A stretch of DNA of 12,600 bases from SIG440 sp045580025 (GCA_045580025.1 JAZNNB010000034.1:1-12600); one strand, 5' to 3'. Positions 1 to 7,428 are shown, counted from the stretch's first letter. Translations and numbers: made by a program. The notes: generated from the letters alone by a model not told the origin.

Positions 1-1257
1 ATTTGCGGACCAAGAATTTCTTCTTATATGTTTGCCGGTGGTGTTCTTAGCTGGATGGTGCTCATCCCGATGATTGTCCTCTTTGGAAAAGAAATTGTTC
101 TTTATCCTGGAACAGCACCTATCGGTGAGATGTTTGCATCGGGCGGAGCAAGTGCGATATGGAGTTCGTATATCCGTTATATTGGCGCAGGTGCTTTGGC
201 GGCAGGCGGAATAATCAGTCTTATCAAATCGCTTCCCTTGATTGTGCGCACTTTTGGTGATGCACTTAAAGGATTTGGTGGTGTGGGAAATAGTGGTACA
301 TCACGTACAGAAAAAGATTTGAGCATGAAGACGGTCCTCATTTCAATAGCAGTGCTTACAATTCTCGTATGGCTTGTTCCAGCTATTCCGGTGTCACTTC
401 TTGGTGCGGTGATTGTGGTTGTGTTTGGATTCTTCTTTGCCACAGTTTCATCACGTATGGTTGGACTTGTAGGAAGCAGCAACAACCCTGTTTCAGGTAT
501 GGCGATTGCTACACTTCTTATTGCAACACTTGTTTTGAAACTCACTGGTGACGGCGGTGCTCACGGAATGCAGGGAGCTATCGCTATCGGCTCGATTATC
601 TGTATAGTAGCGGCGATTTCAGGTGATACATCACAGGACCTCAAGACAGGCTACCTTCTTGGTGCTACACCCAAAAAACAGCAAATAGGCGAAATAATCG
701 GCGTTGTGGCTGCTGCACTTGCTATTGGCGGAACGCTGTATCTCCTTGACAGTGCGTGGGGATTTGGAACAGACGAACTTGCAGCACCTCAGGCAACTCT
801 CATGAAGATGATTGTTGAAGGTGTTATGGACGCAAATCTCCCTTGGGGATTAGTTCTTATCGGTGTGTTTATTTCGATTATTATTGAAATAATAGGAATA
901 CCGGTATTGCCTTTTGCTATTGGTATATATCTGCCGGTGCATCTCAATGCCTGCATTATGGTGGGCGGTCTCGTGAGACTTGTTATGGATAAATTGAAGC
1001 GTGAGAAAGCACAAAAAGACGCTATAATCAATGATGGCATTCTTTTCTGTTCAGGTATGATTGCAGGTGAGGGTATCATTGGTATCGTGCTTGCTCTCCT
1101 TGCTGTGTTTGGTGTGGACAAGGTTATTGACCTTTCGGGAGTGTTGAACCTTTCTCCTGTTGTATCAAGTGTTTTGAGCATTGTAGTTTTTGCACTGGTT
1201 ATCCTCAGCGTGCTTAAATTCTCACTCTGGAAGAAGCGTACACCTTTAAATAAATAA
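1..1257 (+). CDS. OPT-family oligopeptide transporter, C-terminal part (5' end outside window)
   Basis: This is an integral membrane transporter of the OPT family, proton-coupled carriers of oligopeptides or metal chelates. The frame is open from base 1, and the residues before the first ATG at base 28 (ICGPRISSYMFAGG) fit the conserved OPT core, so the true start lies upstream and ATG 28 is not the start. About 418 codons are present; bacterial OPT proteins usually have about 600-650 residues. Many long hydrophobic segments are visible, for example SWMVLIPMIVLFG near the start, two adjacent segments around bases 340-450, VLIGVFISIIIEIIGIPVLP around base 855, and a final one before the basic tail WKKRTPLNK. 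A conserved SGDTSQDLKTGYLLGATPKKQQ loop element lies around bases 616-684. The downstream gene follows after one base, so the two are almost certainly cotranscribed. The substrate cannot be told from sequence. I am sure of the family. Confidence 0.93.
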   Translation: MCGPRISSYMFAGGVLSWMVLIPMIVLFGKEIVLYPGTAPIGEMFASGGASAIWSSYIRYIGAGALAAGGIISLIKSLPLIVRTFGDALKGFGGVGNSGTSRTEKDLSMKTVLISIAVLTILVWLVPAIPVSLLGAVIVVVFGFFFATVSSRMVGLVGSSNNPVSGMAIATLLIATLVLKLTGDGGAHGMQGAIAIGSIICIVAAISGDTSQDLKTGYLLGATPKKQQIGEIIGVVAAALAIGGTLYLLDSAWGFGTDELAAPQATLMKMIVEGVMDANLPWGLVLIGVFISIIIEIIGIPVLPFAIGIYLPVHLNACIMVGGLVRLVMDKLKREKAQKDAIINDGILFCSGMIAGEGIIGIVLALLAVFGVDKVIDLSGVLNLSPVVSSVLSIVVFALVILSVLKFSLWKKRTPLNK

Positions 1258-1258
1258 A

Positions 1259-1603
1259 ATGAAAAAAGAAAAAATATCAAAAAATTATCTTGAAAAAATT
1301 CCGTTTCTCAGTGAAAGTATTCAATGGGAAACCGCAGAAGATGGAAAAGTGACTTTGCTTATTGAAAACATAGGTTTTTTCAACAAAATTGCCCAAAAGT
1401 TTTTCAAAAAGCCAAAAATCAGTTATGTTCACCTTGATGAAAATGGAAGCTTTGTTTGGCCACTTATGGATGGTGAACGTAATATGATTGAAATTGGGAA
1501 ATTGGTTGATGAAAAGTTTGGAGAAGAAGCACAGCCTCTCTATGAACGCTTGGCGAAGTTTTTTCAGATTCTTGACAGCTATGGTTTTATTGAATGGAAA
1601 TAA
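1259..1603 (+). CDS. PqqD-like protein (RRE-type fold), partner of the OPT transporter gene
   Basis: This 114-residue soluble protein has a PqqD-type core: VHLDENGSFVWPLMDGERNM (residues 57-76) followed by IEIGKLVDEKFGEE and a C-terminal helix FFQILDSYGFIEWK. PqqD proteins form small winged-helix domains that bind ribosomal precursor peptides and present them to radical SAM enzymes. Here no precursor peptide or radical SAM gene is visible. The gene starts one base after the OPT stop codon, and there is no good Shine-Dalgarno sequence just before the ATG, which suggests translational coupling to the transporter. The N-terminal 50 residues are basic and rich in Lys, Phe and Ile, with no signal peptide or membrane segment. 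The family call comes from the motif. A role as a peptide-binding accessory to the transporter is only inference from the pairing. Confidence 0.8.
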   Translation: MKKEKISKNYLEKIPFLSESIQWETAEDGKVTLLIENIGFFNKIAQKFFKKPKISYVHLDENGSFVWPLMDGERNMIEIGKLVDEKFGEEAQPLYERLAKFFQILDSYGFIEWK

Positions 1604-1607
1604 AAAA

Positions 1608-1635
1608 AGAGAACGGGTTTTCCGTTCTTTTTTTT
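1608..1635 (+). terminator. Rho-independent terminator after the OPT-pqqD pair
   Basis: A perfect 7-bp stem AGAACGG (1610-1616) / CCGTTCT (1622-1628) with a GTTTT loop is followed by an eight-base T run. It begins a few bases after the pqqD-like stop codon, so it closes that transcription unit. Confidence 0.9.
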
Positions 1636-1826
1636 GTATATGCTTTCAAACATAGAACCAAGCCATGAAAAGGTGGTGTTTTGAAGGGATTAGCTGGAGA
1701 ACTATTGTTCTTGCGATATGAATGCTGTGCTTCAATCTATTTGTTATGGCGAACTAAAAGAGTAATCATCTTTCAAAATAAAAATTCACTTTAGCAATCA
1801 ACGGCAAAAAATATAGGTGAAAAATA
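1636..1826. other. Intergenic stretch with no supported gene
   Basis: Between the terminator and the next promoter there are about 190 bases without a recognisable gene. The only noteworthy frame is a 37-codon one on the plus strand from a TTG at 1681 to a TAG at 1792-1794, with a GGTGG sequence four bases upstream of the TTG. Its product would begin LKGLAGELLFLRYECC. I do not recognise it, and a 37-codon frame is within chance expectation. I see no strong hairpin, riboswitch or repeat here. Confidence 0.4.
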
Positions 1827-1855
1827 TTGACAAAACTAAAACGATTTAGTATAAT
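1827..1855 (+). promoter_or_regulatory. Consensus SigA-type promoter of the isomerase operon
   Basis: TTGACA (1827-1832) and TATAAT (1850-1855) are separated by exactly 17 bases, so both boxes match the vegetative consensus perfectly. Transcription should start near base 1862, leaving a leader of about 80 bases before the GGAGG (1931-1935) and ATG (1943). So strong a promoter fits control by repression, and two LacI-type operator candidates overlap or follow it. Confidence 0.92.
1835..1850. promoter_or_regulatory. LacI-family operator candidate O1, inside the promoter spacer
   Basis: The 16-base sequence ACTAAAACGATTTAGT is a near-perfect palindrome (7 of 8 base pairs) with a central CG, the hallmark of LacI-family operators. 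It fills the spacer between the -35 and -10 boxes, so a bound repressor would block RNA polymerase. It shares the pattern ACTAAAACG-TTTAGT with the second site 34 bases downstream. Confidence 0.8.
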
Positions 1856-1868
1856 ATAGGCATAGCTG

Positions 1869-1884
1869 AGTAAAACGTTTTAGT
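1869..1884. promoter_or_regulatory. LacI-family operator candidate O2, just after the transcription start
   Basis: AGTAAAACGTTTTAGT contains a perfect 12-base palindrome TAAAACGTTTTA and matches its own reverse complement at 7 of 8 pairs over 16 bases. Its centre lies 34 bases from that of O1, roughly three helical turns. Lying a few bases after the predicted start point, it could act as a roadblock or bind cooperatively with O1. The convergent LacI-family gene at 7458-8459 is the obvious candidate to bind both. Confidence 0.8.
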
Positions 1885-1942
1885 AAATTGTTTTTTTAGC
1901 TGAAAGGTATAAAATATTATTTTAATTTTAGGAGGAAGAATT

Positions 1943-3754
1943 ATGCCGGTATATGAATCCATTAAAAATGCTGACAACAGAATAGTTATTTCAGCAGCAA
2001 ACAGAGATTCTGTAACATTTGGTTGGGACAAGGTAATTTCTGCGCTTACAGATTTAGCAGTAGGCGGCAAAAAGAAAATCGCTCTTGACGGTTGGTACGG
2101 AATAGATTATGAAAAAATTGCTAAAGCTTTAGCTGACAGCTTGAAAACTAAGGGAATTGATGCAGAGTTAATTCCTGCAAACGAGCTTTACTTAACAAGA
2201 GAAGAAATCATTGCATATAATGCTCCTTACGTTACTGATGACCCTGGTTTCGGTAAAGTAAACAAAGAGGGCGTAATTGAAGATATTATGAATAAAGACG
2301 CTGTAAGCGCAGCAAAAGCAAAGCTTTCTGGTGCTAATGCTGCAATCATCTACGGCGAAGGTGCTTCAATTAAAGAATTTGCTGACGTTTTGGACGTAAA
2401 ATGCTACATAGATAACACTCACCAGAAAGTGCAGTGGGATATGTGGGAAGGAAGACTTTTGACATTTGGTGCTAAAGCTCCTACAGAAGGTTACAACTGG
2501 AAAGAATATAACTATTCTGACTACTATATGTTAAAGCGTCAGAAAGATTATATGTATGAAACAATGGACTTCTACATTGAAAATTATTTTGAAGAAGACC
2601 TCGTTTTGGTTCCAAGAAAAGCATATGACGAGATTATGTCAACCTTGGTTAAATATCCTATCCACGAAGTAAAAATCTTCAGCCCAGGTCCTTGGGGAGC
2701 TTACAGATACAATGATATGGATTATGGCGTAGAAGGCTTGGCTAACAACGCATGGAACAAAATAGCAGGTCCTGAGCTTCGTATTCTCATCGACTTTGGT
2801 GGAGAAAGAAGCATTTCAATGCCTATGCTCAACGCTATGCAGTACGGCAAAGAGTTGGTTGGTGAACTCATCGACAAAAAATATCCGGGATTGTTCCCAC
2901 TTGATATCTGGCTTGATGACGGATGGCATCCAACACCACAGCCGGCAGAAAGAATTTCAATGCCTATGCATATTCACCCAAGCAGCAAATATGTTGAAGA
3001 TAACTTCAACGAACCGCTGGGAAGATATGAAACATACTACATTGCAGAAGCTTATGAAGGTGCTAACACATGGATGGGCTTCCACGATGATGCTGACATT
3101 GAAGAATGGGAAAGACTCTGTGAAGAATCACAGAATATTAAGCCTATTGAAAACTGGAAAGACTTTATTGCTAACTGGTCAAGCAAAGAAGGCGACCTCT
3201 ACTTGATTCCACCCGGAACAATGCACGGTCACGGCGGCAACCAGATGGTTCTTGAAATGGATACAAACCCATCCATAAACGGAACAGAGTATTCATTCTT
3301 TGAATATGACTTTGCAAGACCGTCATGGGATGATGAAAAGAAAACAATGACAGGCAAGCCCCTCAAGATGCATCTTGAACACGGCAGAAACATGGAAAAG
3401 ACAAGAAGAGCTTCTTGGGTAAAAGATCATCTTCTTTCAACTCCTTCTGTTGTTAAATGGACAAAGGAATATTTCATTGACAGATATAAGTCAACTCCTG
3501 TAATGCCTTACCACGTTGAAAGAATTCACTTTGAAAAGACAGGTGAATATTCAACAGAGGGTAAATTCATGCATATGTTTACACTCACAGTTGGTTCAAA
3601 GGTTACAGTTCGCTCAAAAGCTAACAACGACCTTTATGCAGTTTGTGACAAATTCCAGACTTTGGTAATTCCTGCATCTTTCGGTGATTATGAAATCATC
3701 AATGAAGAGGGCGGAAGAGTAACCTGCGTAATCCAGAGATGGAAACAGGGTTAA
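1943..3754 (+). CDS. Type I phosphomannose-isomerase-like cupin with extra N-terminal kinase-like domain
   Basis: This is the first gene of the operon, 603 residues, starting at an ATG eight bases after a clear GGAGG. The C-terminal part, from about residue 240, resembles class I mannose-6-phosphate isomerases, zinc cupin enzymes that interconvert aldose and ketose phosphates. A GPWGA segment (residues 249-253) recalls the WGG entry motif. A probable metal site is formed by H343 and H345 (MHIHP), E363 (RYETYY) and H428 (PPGTMHGHGGNQ). Typical family members have about 300-400 residues. The extra 240 residues at the N-terminus include KKKIALDGWYG (residues 43-53), placed like the P-loop of a uridine-kinase-type domain but without the GKS/T residues, so any kinase ancestry is degenerate. 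The true substrate may be a free or modified sugar rather than mannose 6-phosphate. I am confident of the cupin domain, less so of the N-terminal assignment. Confidence 0.82.
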   Translation: MPVYESIKNADNRIVISAANRDSVTFGWDKVISALTDLAVGGKKKIALDGWYGIDYEKIAKALADSLKTKGIDAELIPANELYLTREEIIAYNAPYVTDDPGFGKVNKEGVIEDIMNKDAVSAAKAKLSGANAAIIYGEGASIKEFADVLDVKCYIDNTHQKVQWDMWEGRLLTFGAKAPTEGYNWKEYNYSDYYMLKRQKDYMYETMDFYIENYFEEDLVLVPRKAYDEIMSTLVKYPIHEVKIFSPGPWGAYRYNDMDYGVEGLANNAWNKIAGPELRILIDFGGERSISMPMLNAMQYGKELVGELIDKKYPGLFPLDIWLDDGWHPTPQPAERISMPMHIHPSSKYVEDNFNEPLGRYETYYIAEAYEGANTWMGFHDDADIEEWERLCEESQNIKPIENWKDFIANWSSKEGDLYLIPPGTMHGHGGNQMVLEMDTNPSINGTEYSFFEYDFARPSWDDEKKTMTGKPLKMHLEHGRNMEKTRRASWVKDHLLSTPSVVKWTKEYFIDRYKSTPVMPYHVERIHFEKTGEYSTEGKFMHMFTLTVGSKVTVRSKANNDLYAVCDKFQTLVIPASFGDYEIINEEGGRVTCVIQRWKQG

Positions 3755-3787
3755 TCTGACCGAATAAACGTATAATAAAATAAGACA

Positions 3788-3834
3788 AGCCACAGCTTTA
3801 AAAACATACAGTCGATGTTTTTTCGGCTGTGGCT
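3788..3834 (+). promoter_or_regulatory. Long two-part intercistronic hairpin between the first and second operon genes
   Basis: A perfect 9-bp outer stem AGCCACAGC (3788-3796) / GCTGTGGCT (3826-3834) encloses a perfect 8-bp inner stem AAAAACAT (3800-3807) / ATGTTTTT (3815-3822), separated by a three-by-three internal loop and closed by a 7-base loop. The second arm ends about 10 bases before the GGAGG of the PIG-L gene. There is no T run after the outer stem, so it is not a classical terminator. It may set the ratio of the first gene to the rest by mRNA processing, stabilisation or partial termination. Confidence 0.75.
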
Positions 3835-3856
3835 GTTTAATTATGGAGGATTTCTT

Positions 3857-4573
3857 ATGAATATATTAGCAATCGGTGCACATCCTGACGATATTGAAAC
3901 ATCATGCGGAGGAACGCTTGCAAAATACGCAAAACAGGGACACAAGATATTTACTGCAACTGCAACTAACGGAAATATCGGCTCTGCTACGCTTCCTATG
4001 GATGAAATCGCAAAAATAAGAAAAGAAGAGGCAAGACGTGCTGCAGCTATCATCGGTGCAGAATATATCTGTTTAGATTATGATGATGAAATGTTTTTTG
4101 AAGACAGAGAAGCGAGGCTTGCTTTTATTAACTTGGTAAGATACTGTAAGGCGGATATAATCCTCACACATAACCCTGAGGACTATAATCCAGACCACGA
4201 GCTTACAAGTAAAATCATAAACGATATTGCCGTTATGATTCCCGTAGCTAAAATACAGACAAAGGCTCCCGCTTACGATAAAATTCCGATTATTGCATAC
4301 TTTGAACCGGTAAACGGCTTAGGTTTTGTTCCTACTGAGTATGTTGACATAACTGAAACTATGGAAATTAAGATGGCTATGTGCAGAGAACACAAAAGTC
4401 AGGTTGACTGGATGTCAGATAACTATAAGGATACACTTTCAGATAAGGACTTCTTTGAAAATTATTACACAATAGCAAGATACAGAGGTATTCAGTGCGG
4501 TGTTGAATATGCTGAGGGATTCCGTATGGCAAATGATGCATTCAGAGTAGTTCCGCACAGAGTTCTTCCGTAA
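3857..4573 (+). CDS. PIG-L family (LmbE-like) zinc deacetylase
   Basis: This 238-residue protein belongs to the PIG-L/LmbE family, zinc-dependent hydrolases that usually remove N-acetyl groups from GlcNAc-containing molecules (for example MshB and BshB). The family signature AHPDD is at residues 8-12, giving ligands H9 and D12. The third ligand is probably H114 in NPDHELTSK, with H105 close by. The start at 3857 is chosen because GGAGG (3845-3849) lies eight bases upstream and the family begins right at this strand (MNILAIGAHPDD). A further-upstream ATG at 3815 falls inside the intercistronic hairpin. No signal peptide is visible, so it acts in the cytoplasm. Its place among sugar isomerases suggests it deacetylates an imported N- or O-acetylated sugar or an intermediate, but this is inference. 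The family call is firm. Confidence 0.88.
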   Translation: MNILAIGAHPDDIETSCGGTLAKYAKQGHKIFTATATNGNIGSATLPMDEIAKIRKEEARRAAAIIGAEYICLDYDDEMFFEDREARLAFINLVRYCKADIILTHNPEDYNPDHELTSKIINDIAVMIPVAKIQTKAPAYDKIPIIAYFEPVNGLGFVPTEYVDITETMEIKMAMCREHKSQVDWMSDNYKDTLSDKDFFENYYTIARYRGIQCGVEYAEGFRMANDAFRVVPHRVLP

Positions 4574-4577
4574 GGTT

Positions 4578-5411
4578 ATGAATTCGAAGATAATAAACCA
4601 CCCTGTATGGGGAAAGGCTGTTTTTCTGGATAACGGAATAATTGAAATAGGAATACCCCTTGAATTTGGAATAAGAATAGGACATTTATCGTATAAAAAT
4701 GAAGATAACCTTTTTTATGAGCAACCAAATGACTTAAATGAACTCTGTACGCCGGAGGGATTTAGAGTGCGTGGCGGACACAGACTTTGGGTTGCTCCCG
4801 AGTCCGAGAAGGTGTATTTTCCTGATAATAGTCCTATAAGATATGAAATTTCAGGTGATAAAATAAGCCTTTTTCAAGAGGAAGACTTGTATCTTGGTGT
4901 TAAAAAAAGCATAGAGATAAGCTTCATAGGTGACGAAGAAATATGCGTAAAGCAAAGGGTATTAAATACTAAAGAAGAAAAGAGAAAAATTTCTGTTTGG
5001 GGCGTAACCTCGGTTGCACCATGCGGAAAAGCTCTTATTCCTTTAAAATACCGAGAAAACGGATATGACCCGCTTCACAAAATAACAATGTGGGATTATA
5101 CGAGTTTGGGTGATGAAAGGGCAAAATACGAGCGTGAATTGATAACGCTTTCGCATCAACCGATTGTTAGAAAGTATAAAATCGGTGTAGGGCATCCAAA
5201 TGGTCCTGTTGCCTATGAAAATAAAGGGGTAATTTTTGAAAAATCCTATGAAATTAAACCTGATTTTGAGTATCCGGACGGGGGAGTTTCTTTTGAAGTC
5301 TTTATGTGCAGACATATGGTGGAAATTGAAAGCCTTTCGCCATTTTTTGAGGTTGGAGCAGGACAAACTGCGGAATTTTGTGAAAAATGGCGACTAAAAA
5401 AACAAGATTAG
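4578..5411 (+). CDS. DUF4380-like galactose-mutarotase-type beta-sandwich protein
   Basis: This 277-residue protein has no membrane segment or signal peptide. It is rich in predicted beta strands, and its best motif is RGGHRLWVAPESE (residues 65-77), typical of DUF4380/aldose-1-epimerase-like proteins that bind sugars on a galactose-mutarotase-type fold. That resemblance suggests anomer conversion or binding of the sugar processed by this operon; no activity can be assigned. The ATG lies four bases after the PIG-L stop with only a weak AAGG before it, so translation is probably coupled to the upstream gene. The stop codon overlaps by one base the GGAG of the next gene. The product is likely cytoplasmic, in line with its neighbours. 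I am fairly sure of the fold class and unsure of the exact family. Confidence 0.68.
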   Translation: MNSKIINHPVWGKAVFLDNGIIEIGIPLEFGIRIGHLSYKNEDNLFYEQPNDLNELCTPEGFRVRGGHRLWVAPESEKVYFPDNSPIRYEISGDKISLFQEEDLYLGVKKSIEISFIGDEEICVKQRVLNTKEEKRKISVWGVTSVAPCGKALIPLKYRENGYDPLHKITMWDYTSLGDERAKYERELITLSHQPIVRKYKIGVGHPNGPVAYENKGVIFEKSYEIKPDFEYPDGGVSFEVFMCRHMVEIESLSPFFEVGAGQTAEFCEKWRLKKQD

Positions 5412-5421
5412 GAGAAAAACT

Positions 5422-6726
5422 ATGAAATTAAGTATTGCAACAGTGGGTTTGGCTCATCCTTTCGAAGTAGGATATGATGACGCTGAAAACCTTTTAAACC
5501 AAACTGCAAAAACGTTAGAAGAAACAGGTGTGATTTGCGAAAATGTCGGTGTGATTATGCACGACTTAGATACCGTAAAAAAGGCAGCAGAAGTTTTAAA
5601 GACAAAAGATGTTGACCTTTTGATGATTTGTATTGCAACTTGGAGCGAAGACCATCACCTTTTAGACCTTCTTTCATATATTGATAAACCTGTAATACTA
5701 AGAGCATATCCTGCGAGAGAGACAGGCTCACTTTGCTGTGCTCATCAGATTGGTGCGGTGTTTACTGATATTGGAAAAACCTATGAGTTTGTTTATGGTG
5801 ATGCTGATAGCAAGACTTGTGCTGAAGAAACTAAAAAAATTGCTACGGCATATACGTTAAAGACTGTTATGAGCAGAACAAGAGTCGGTGCAATCGGCGG
5901 ACGAGTTAAGGGTATGACTGAGATTGCTTACGATGAATTTTCTATAAAAGAGAAGCTTGGCGCAAGGGTTGTAAATATTGATGAAAAAGAAATGACCGAA
6001 AAAGTAAACAGTATGACGGATGAAGATGCCGAAAAAATTCTTGAAGAGAAAAAGGAGCTTCTATCACCCTGTACGGTTTCTTCTTCAAAAGAGTCAATGA
6101 TTGAATCAATAAAGTATTACAGCGCACTTAAAGAGCTTGCAAAAGAGTATGATTTAGAGGCGCTTTCTGTTAAATGCTATACTACATATATGGGAAAAAT
6201 CTGCTTGGGATATTCGCTCCTTTCAGAAGAAGGAATAGTAGGTTCTTGTGAGGGCGATGTAACCAATGCTCTTACGATGAAACTTATGTATGAGCTTTCT
6301 GGAAAACCGATAAATAATACTGACCTTTTGTATCTCGATGAAAAAGAAAACAGTATTCTTTTTGCTCATTGCGGTTCATCGGGTTTTTCAATCGCAGAAG
6401 GTGAGATAGATTTATGCCCCGTACGATTGGCTGAAACAGGCGTTTGCACAAAATTCTTGGTTAAGACAGGAAAGGTGACAGCGGTAAATATCTGTGGCCA
6501 CGGAGATACGTTCAGACTCTCTGCTATGGTGGGCGATGCAATTCCGTGCTCTATGGAGTTCCCCGGAAACCCTGTTAAAATCAAGTTTGACAAATCTGTT
6601 TTTGATATAAACAAAGAGATTATGGCAAACGGAATAGGACACCATTGGATGGTGGCTTACGGCGACTATATGGAAGAACTTAAATATTTTTGTAAGATAA
6701 ATAATATCTTAATGTATGAAATTTAG
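5422..6726 (+). CDS. L-fucose/L-arabinose isomerase family protein, short form
   Basis: This 434-residue protein has the FucI/AraA fold: an N-terminal Rossmann-like half (residues 1-160, including DVDLLMICIATWSEDHH) and a C-terminal half with the metal site. The segment SCEGDVTNALTM gives E277, and D301 follows in NNTDLLYLD. The 24-residue gap equals that between the catalytic E337 and D361 of E. coli FucI. The third ligand is H407 or H408 in GIGHHWMVAYGDYMEE, corresponding to FucI H528. FucI has about 590 residues and AraA about 500, so this is a shorter relative of the kind often annotated simply as fucose isomerase-like. Such enzymes interconvert aldoses and ketoses with Mn2+. The key residues are kept, so it should be active. 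GGAG lies eight bases before the ATG. The substrate is unknown; sugars other than fucose are likely, since no fuculose kinase or aldolase is nearby. Confidence 0.85.
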   Translation: MKLSIATVGLAHPFEVGYDDAENLLNQTAKTLEETGVICENVGVIMHDLDTVKKAAEVLKTKDVDLLMICIATWSEDHHLLDLLSYIDKPVILRAYPARETGSLCCAHQIGAVFTDIGKTYEFVYGDADSKTCAEETKKIATAYTLKTVMSRTRVGAIGGRVKGMTEIAYDEFSIKEKLGARVVNIDEKEMTEKVNSMTDEDAEKILEEKKELLSPCTVSSSKESMIESIKYYSALKELAKEYDLEALSVKCYTTYMGKICLGYSLLSEEGIVGSCEGDVTNALTMKLMYELSGKPINNTDLLYLDEKENSILFAHCGSSGFSIAEGEIDLCPVRLAETGVCTKFLVKTGKVTAVNICGHGDTFRLSAMVGDAIPCSMEFPGNPVKIKFDKSVFDINKEIMANGIGHHWMVAYGDYMEELKYFCKINNILMYEI

Positions 6727-6742
6727 TTTTTGGAGGTAAAAA

Positions 6743-7420
6743 ATGAAACGTTCAGAAATAAATGCAATAATGAAAGAAGCTTTAGCGCTTTTTAATGAGT
6801 ATAAAATTTCTCTTCCTGAATTTGTTTTATGGACACCGGAAGAGTGGAAAACAAAGGGCGATGAAGTTGCTGAAATAAAGGAAAATATGCTCGGATGGGA
6901 TATTACCGACTTTGGCAACGGAGATTTTAATAAAATTGGTCTTTTCTTAATCACTCTCAGAAACGGCAATCAGAAAAATGCAAAAAAATATCCCAAGCCG
7001 TATGCAGAAAAGCTTATGATAGTTAAAGAAAAGCAGATTACACCAATGCATTATCACTGGAGCAAAATGGAAGATATTATAAATGCGGGTGGTGGAAAGC
7101 TTGTTATTAAGCTTTATAACGCAACAGATGATGACAAGCTTTCGGATACCGATATTGAGGTTAGTATCGATGGTGTAAAGCACACATTCCCCGCAGGAAC
7201 AGAGGTTTCATTAAACCCCGGTCAGAGCATTACTTTAACCCCCAAACTTTTCCACAGATTTTGGGGCGAAGAAGGAAAAGGAACAGTTATTGTGCGCGAA
7301 GTATCAATGTGTAATGATGATGCAAATGATAATTGTTTCTATGACAAAGCAGGCCGTTTCCCTGAAATAGAAGAAGATGAAGCTCCGCTTTATCTCCTCT
7401 GTAATGAATACGATAAATAA
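6743..7420 (+). CDS. D-lyxose/D-mannose ketol-isomerase (cupin)
   Basis: This 225-residue cupin is a D-lyxose ketol-isomerase family protein (EC 5.3.1.15), which converts D-lyxose to D-xylulose and often D-mannose to D-fructose with Mn2+. The start MKRSEINAIMKEAL and the region LGWDITDFGNGDF are typical. The metal ligands fall at H103, H105 and E110 (MHYHWSKME) and H171 (KLFHRFWGEE), matching the numbering I recall for the E. coli enzyme. The conserved C-terminal pattern REVSMCNDDANDNCFYD is also present. The length is normal for the family and nothing is missing. GGAGG (6732-6736) lies six bases before the ATG. It is the last gene of the operon and is followed by a strong terminator. The family assignment is firm; which sugar it uses here is open. 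Confidence 0.93.
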   Translation: MKRSEINAIMKEALALFNEYKISLPEFVLWTPEEWKTKGDEVAEIKENMLGWDITDFGNGDFNKIGLFLITLRNGNQKNAKKYPKPYAEKLMIVKEKQITPMHYHWSKMEDIINAGGGKLVIKLYNATDDDKLSDTDIEVSIDGVKHTFPAGTEVSLNPGQSITLTPKLFHRFWGEEGKGTVIVREVSMCNDDANDNCFYDKAGRFPEIEEDEAPLYLLCNEYDK

Positions 7421-7428
7421 AATAGAGC

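Noticed and set aside
28..1257. ATG 28 as the start of the OPT gene
   Set aside because: Conserved OPT residues are encoded upstream of it in the same open frame, and the remaining length is about two thirds of a normal OPT protein, so the gene starts outside the window.
3771..3776. TATAAT box just after the first operon gene, a possible internal promoter
   Set aside because: No acceptable -35 box lies 15-19 bases upstream (the 17-base position reads GGGTTA), and the genes are evenly arranged as an operon.
3815..3857. Longer start for the PIG-L gene at ATG 3815
   Set aside because: The extra residues come from the arm of the hairpin, there is no ribosome binding site upstream, and family members start at the strand leading to AHPDD, matching ATG 3857 with GGAGG.
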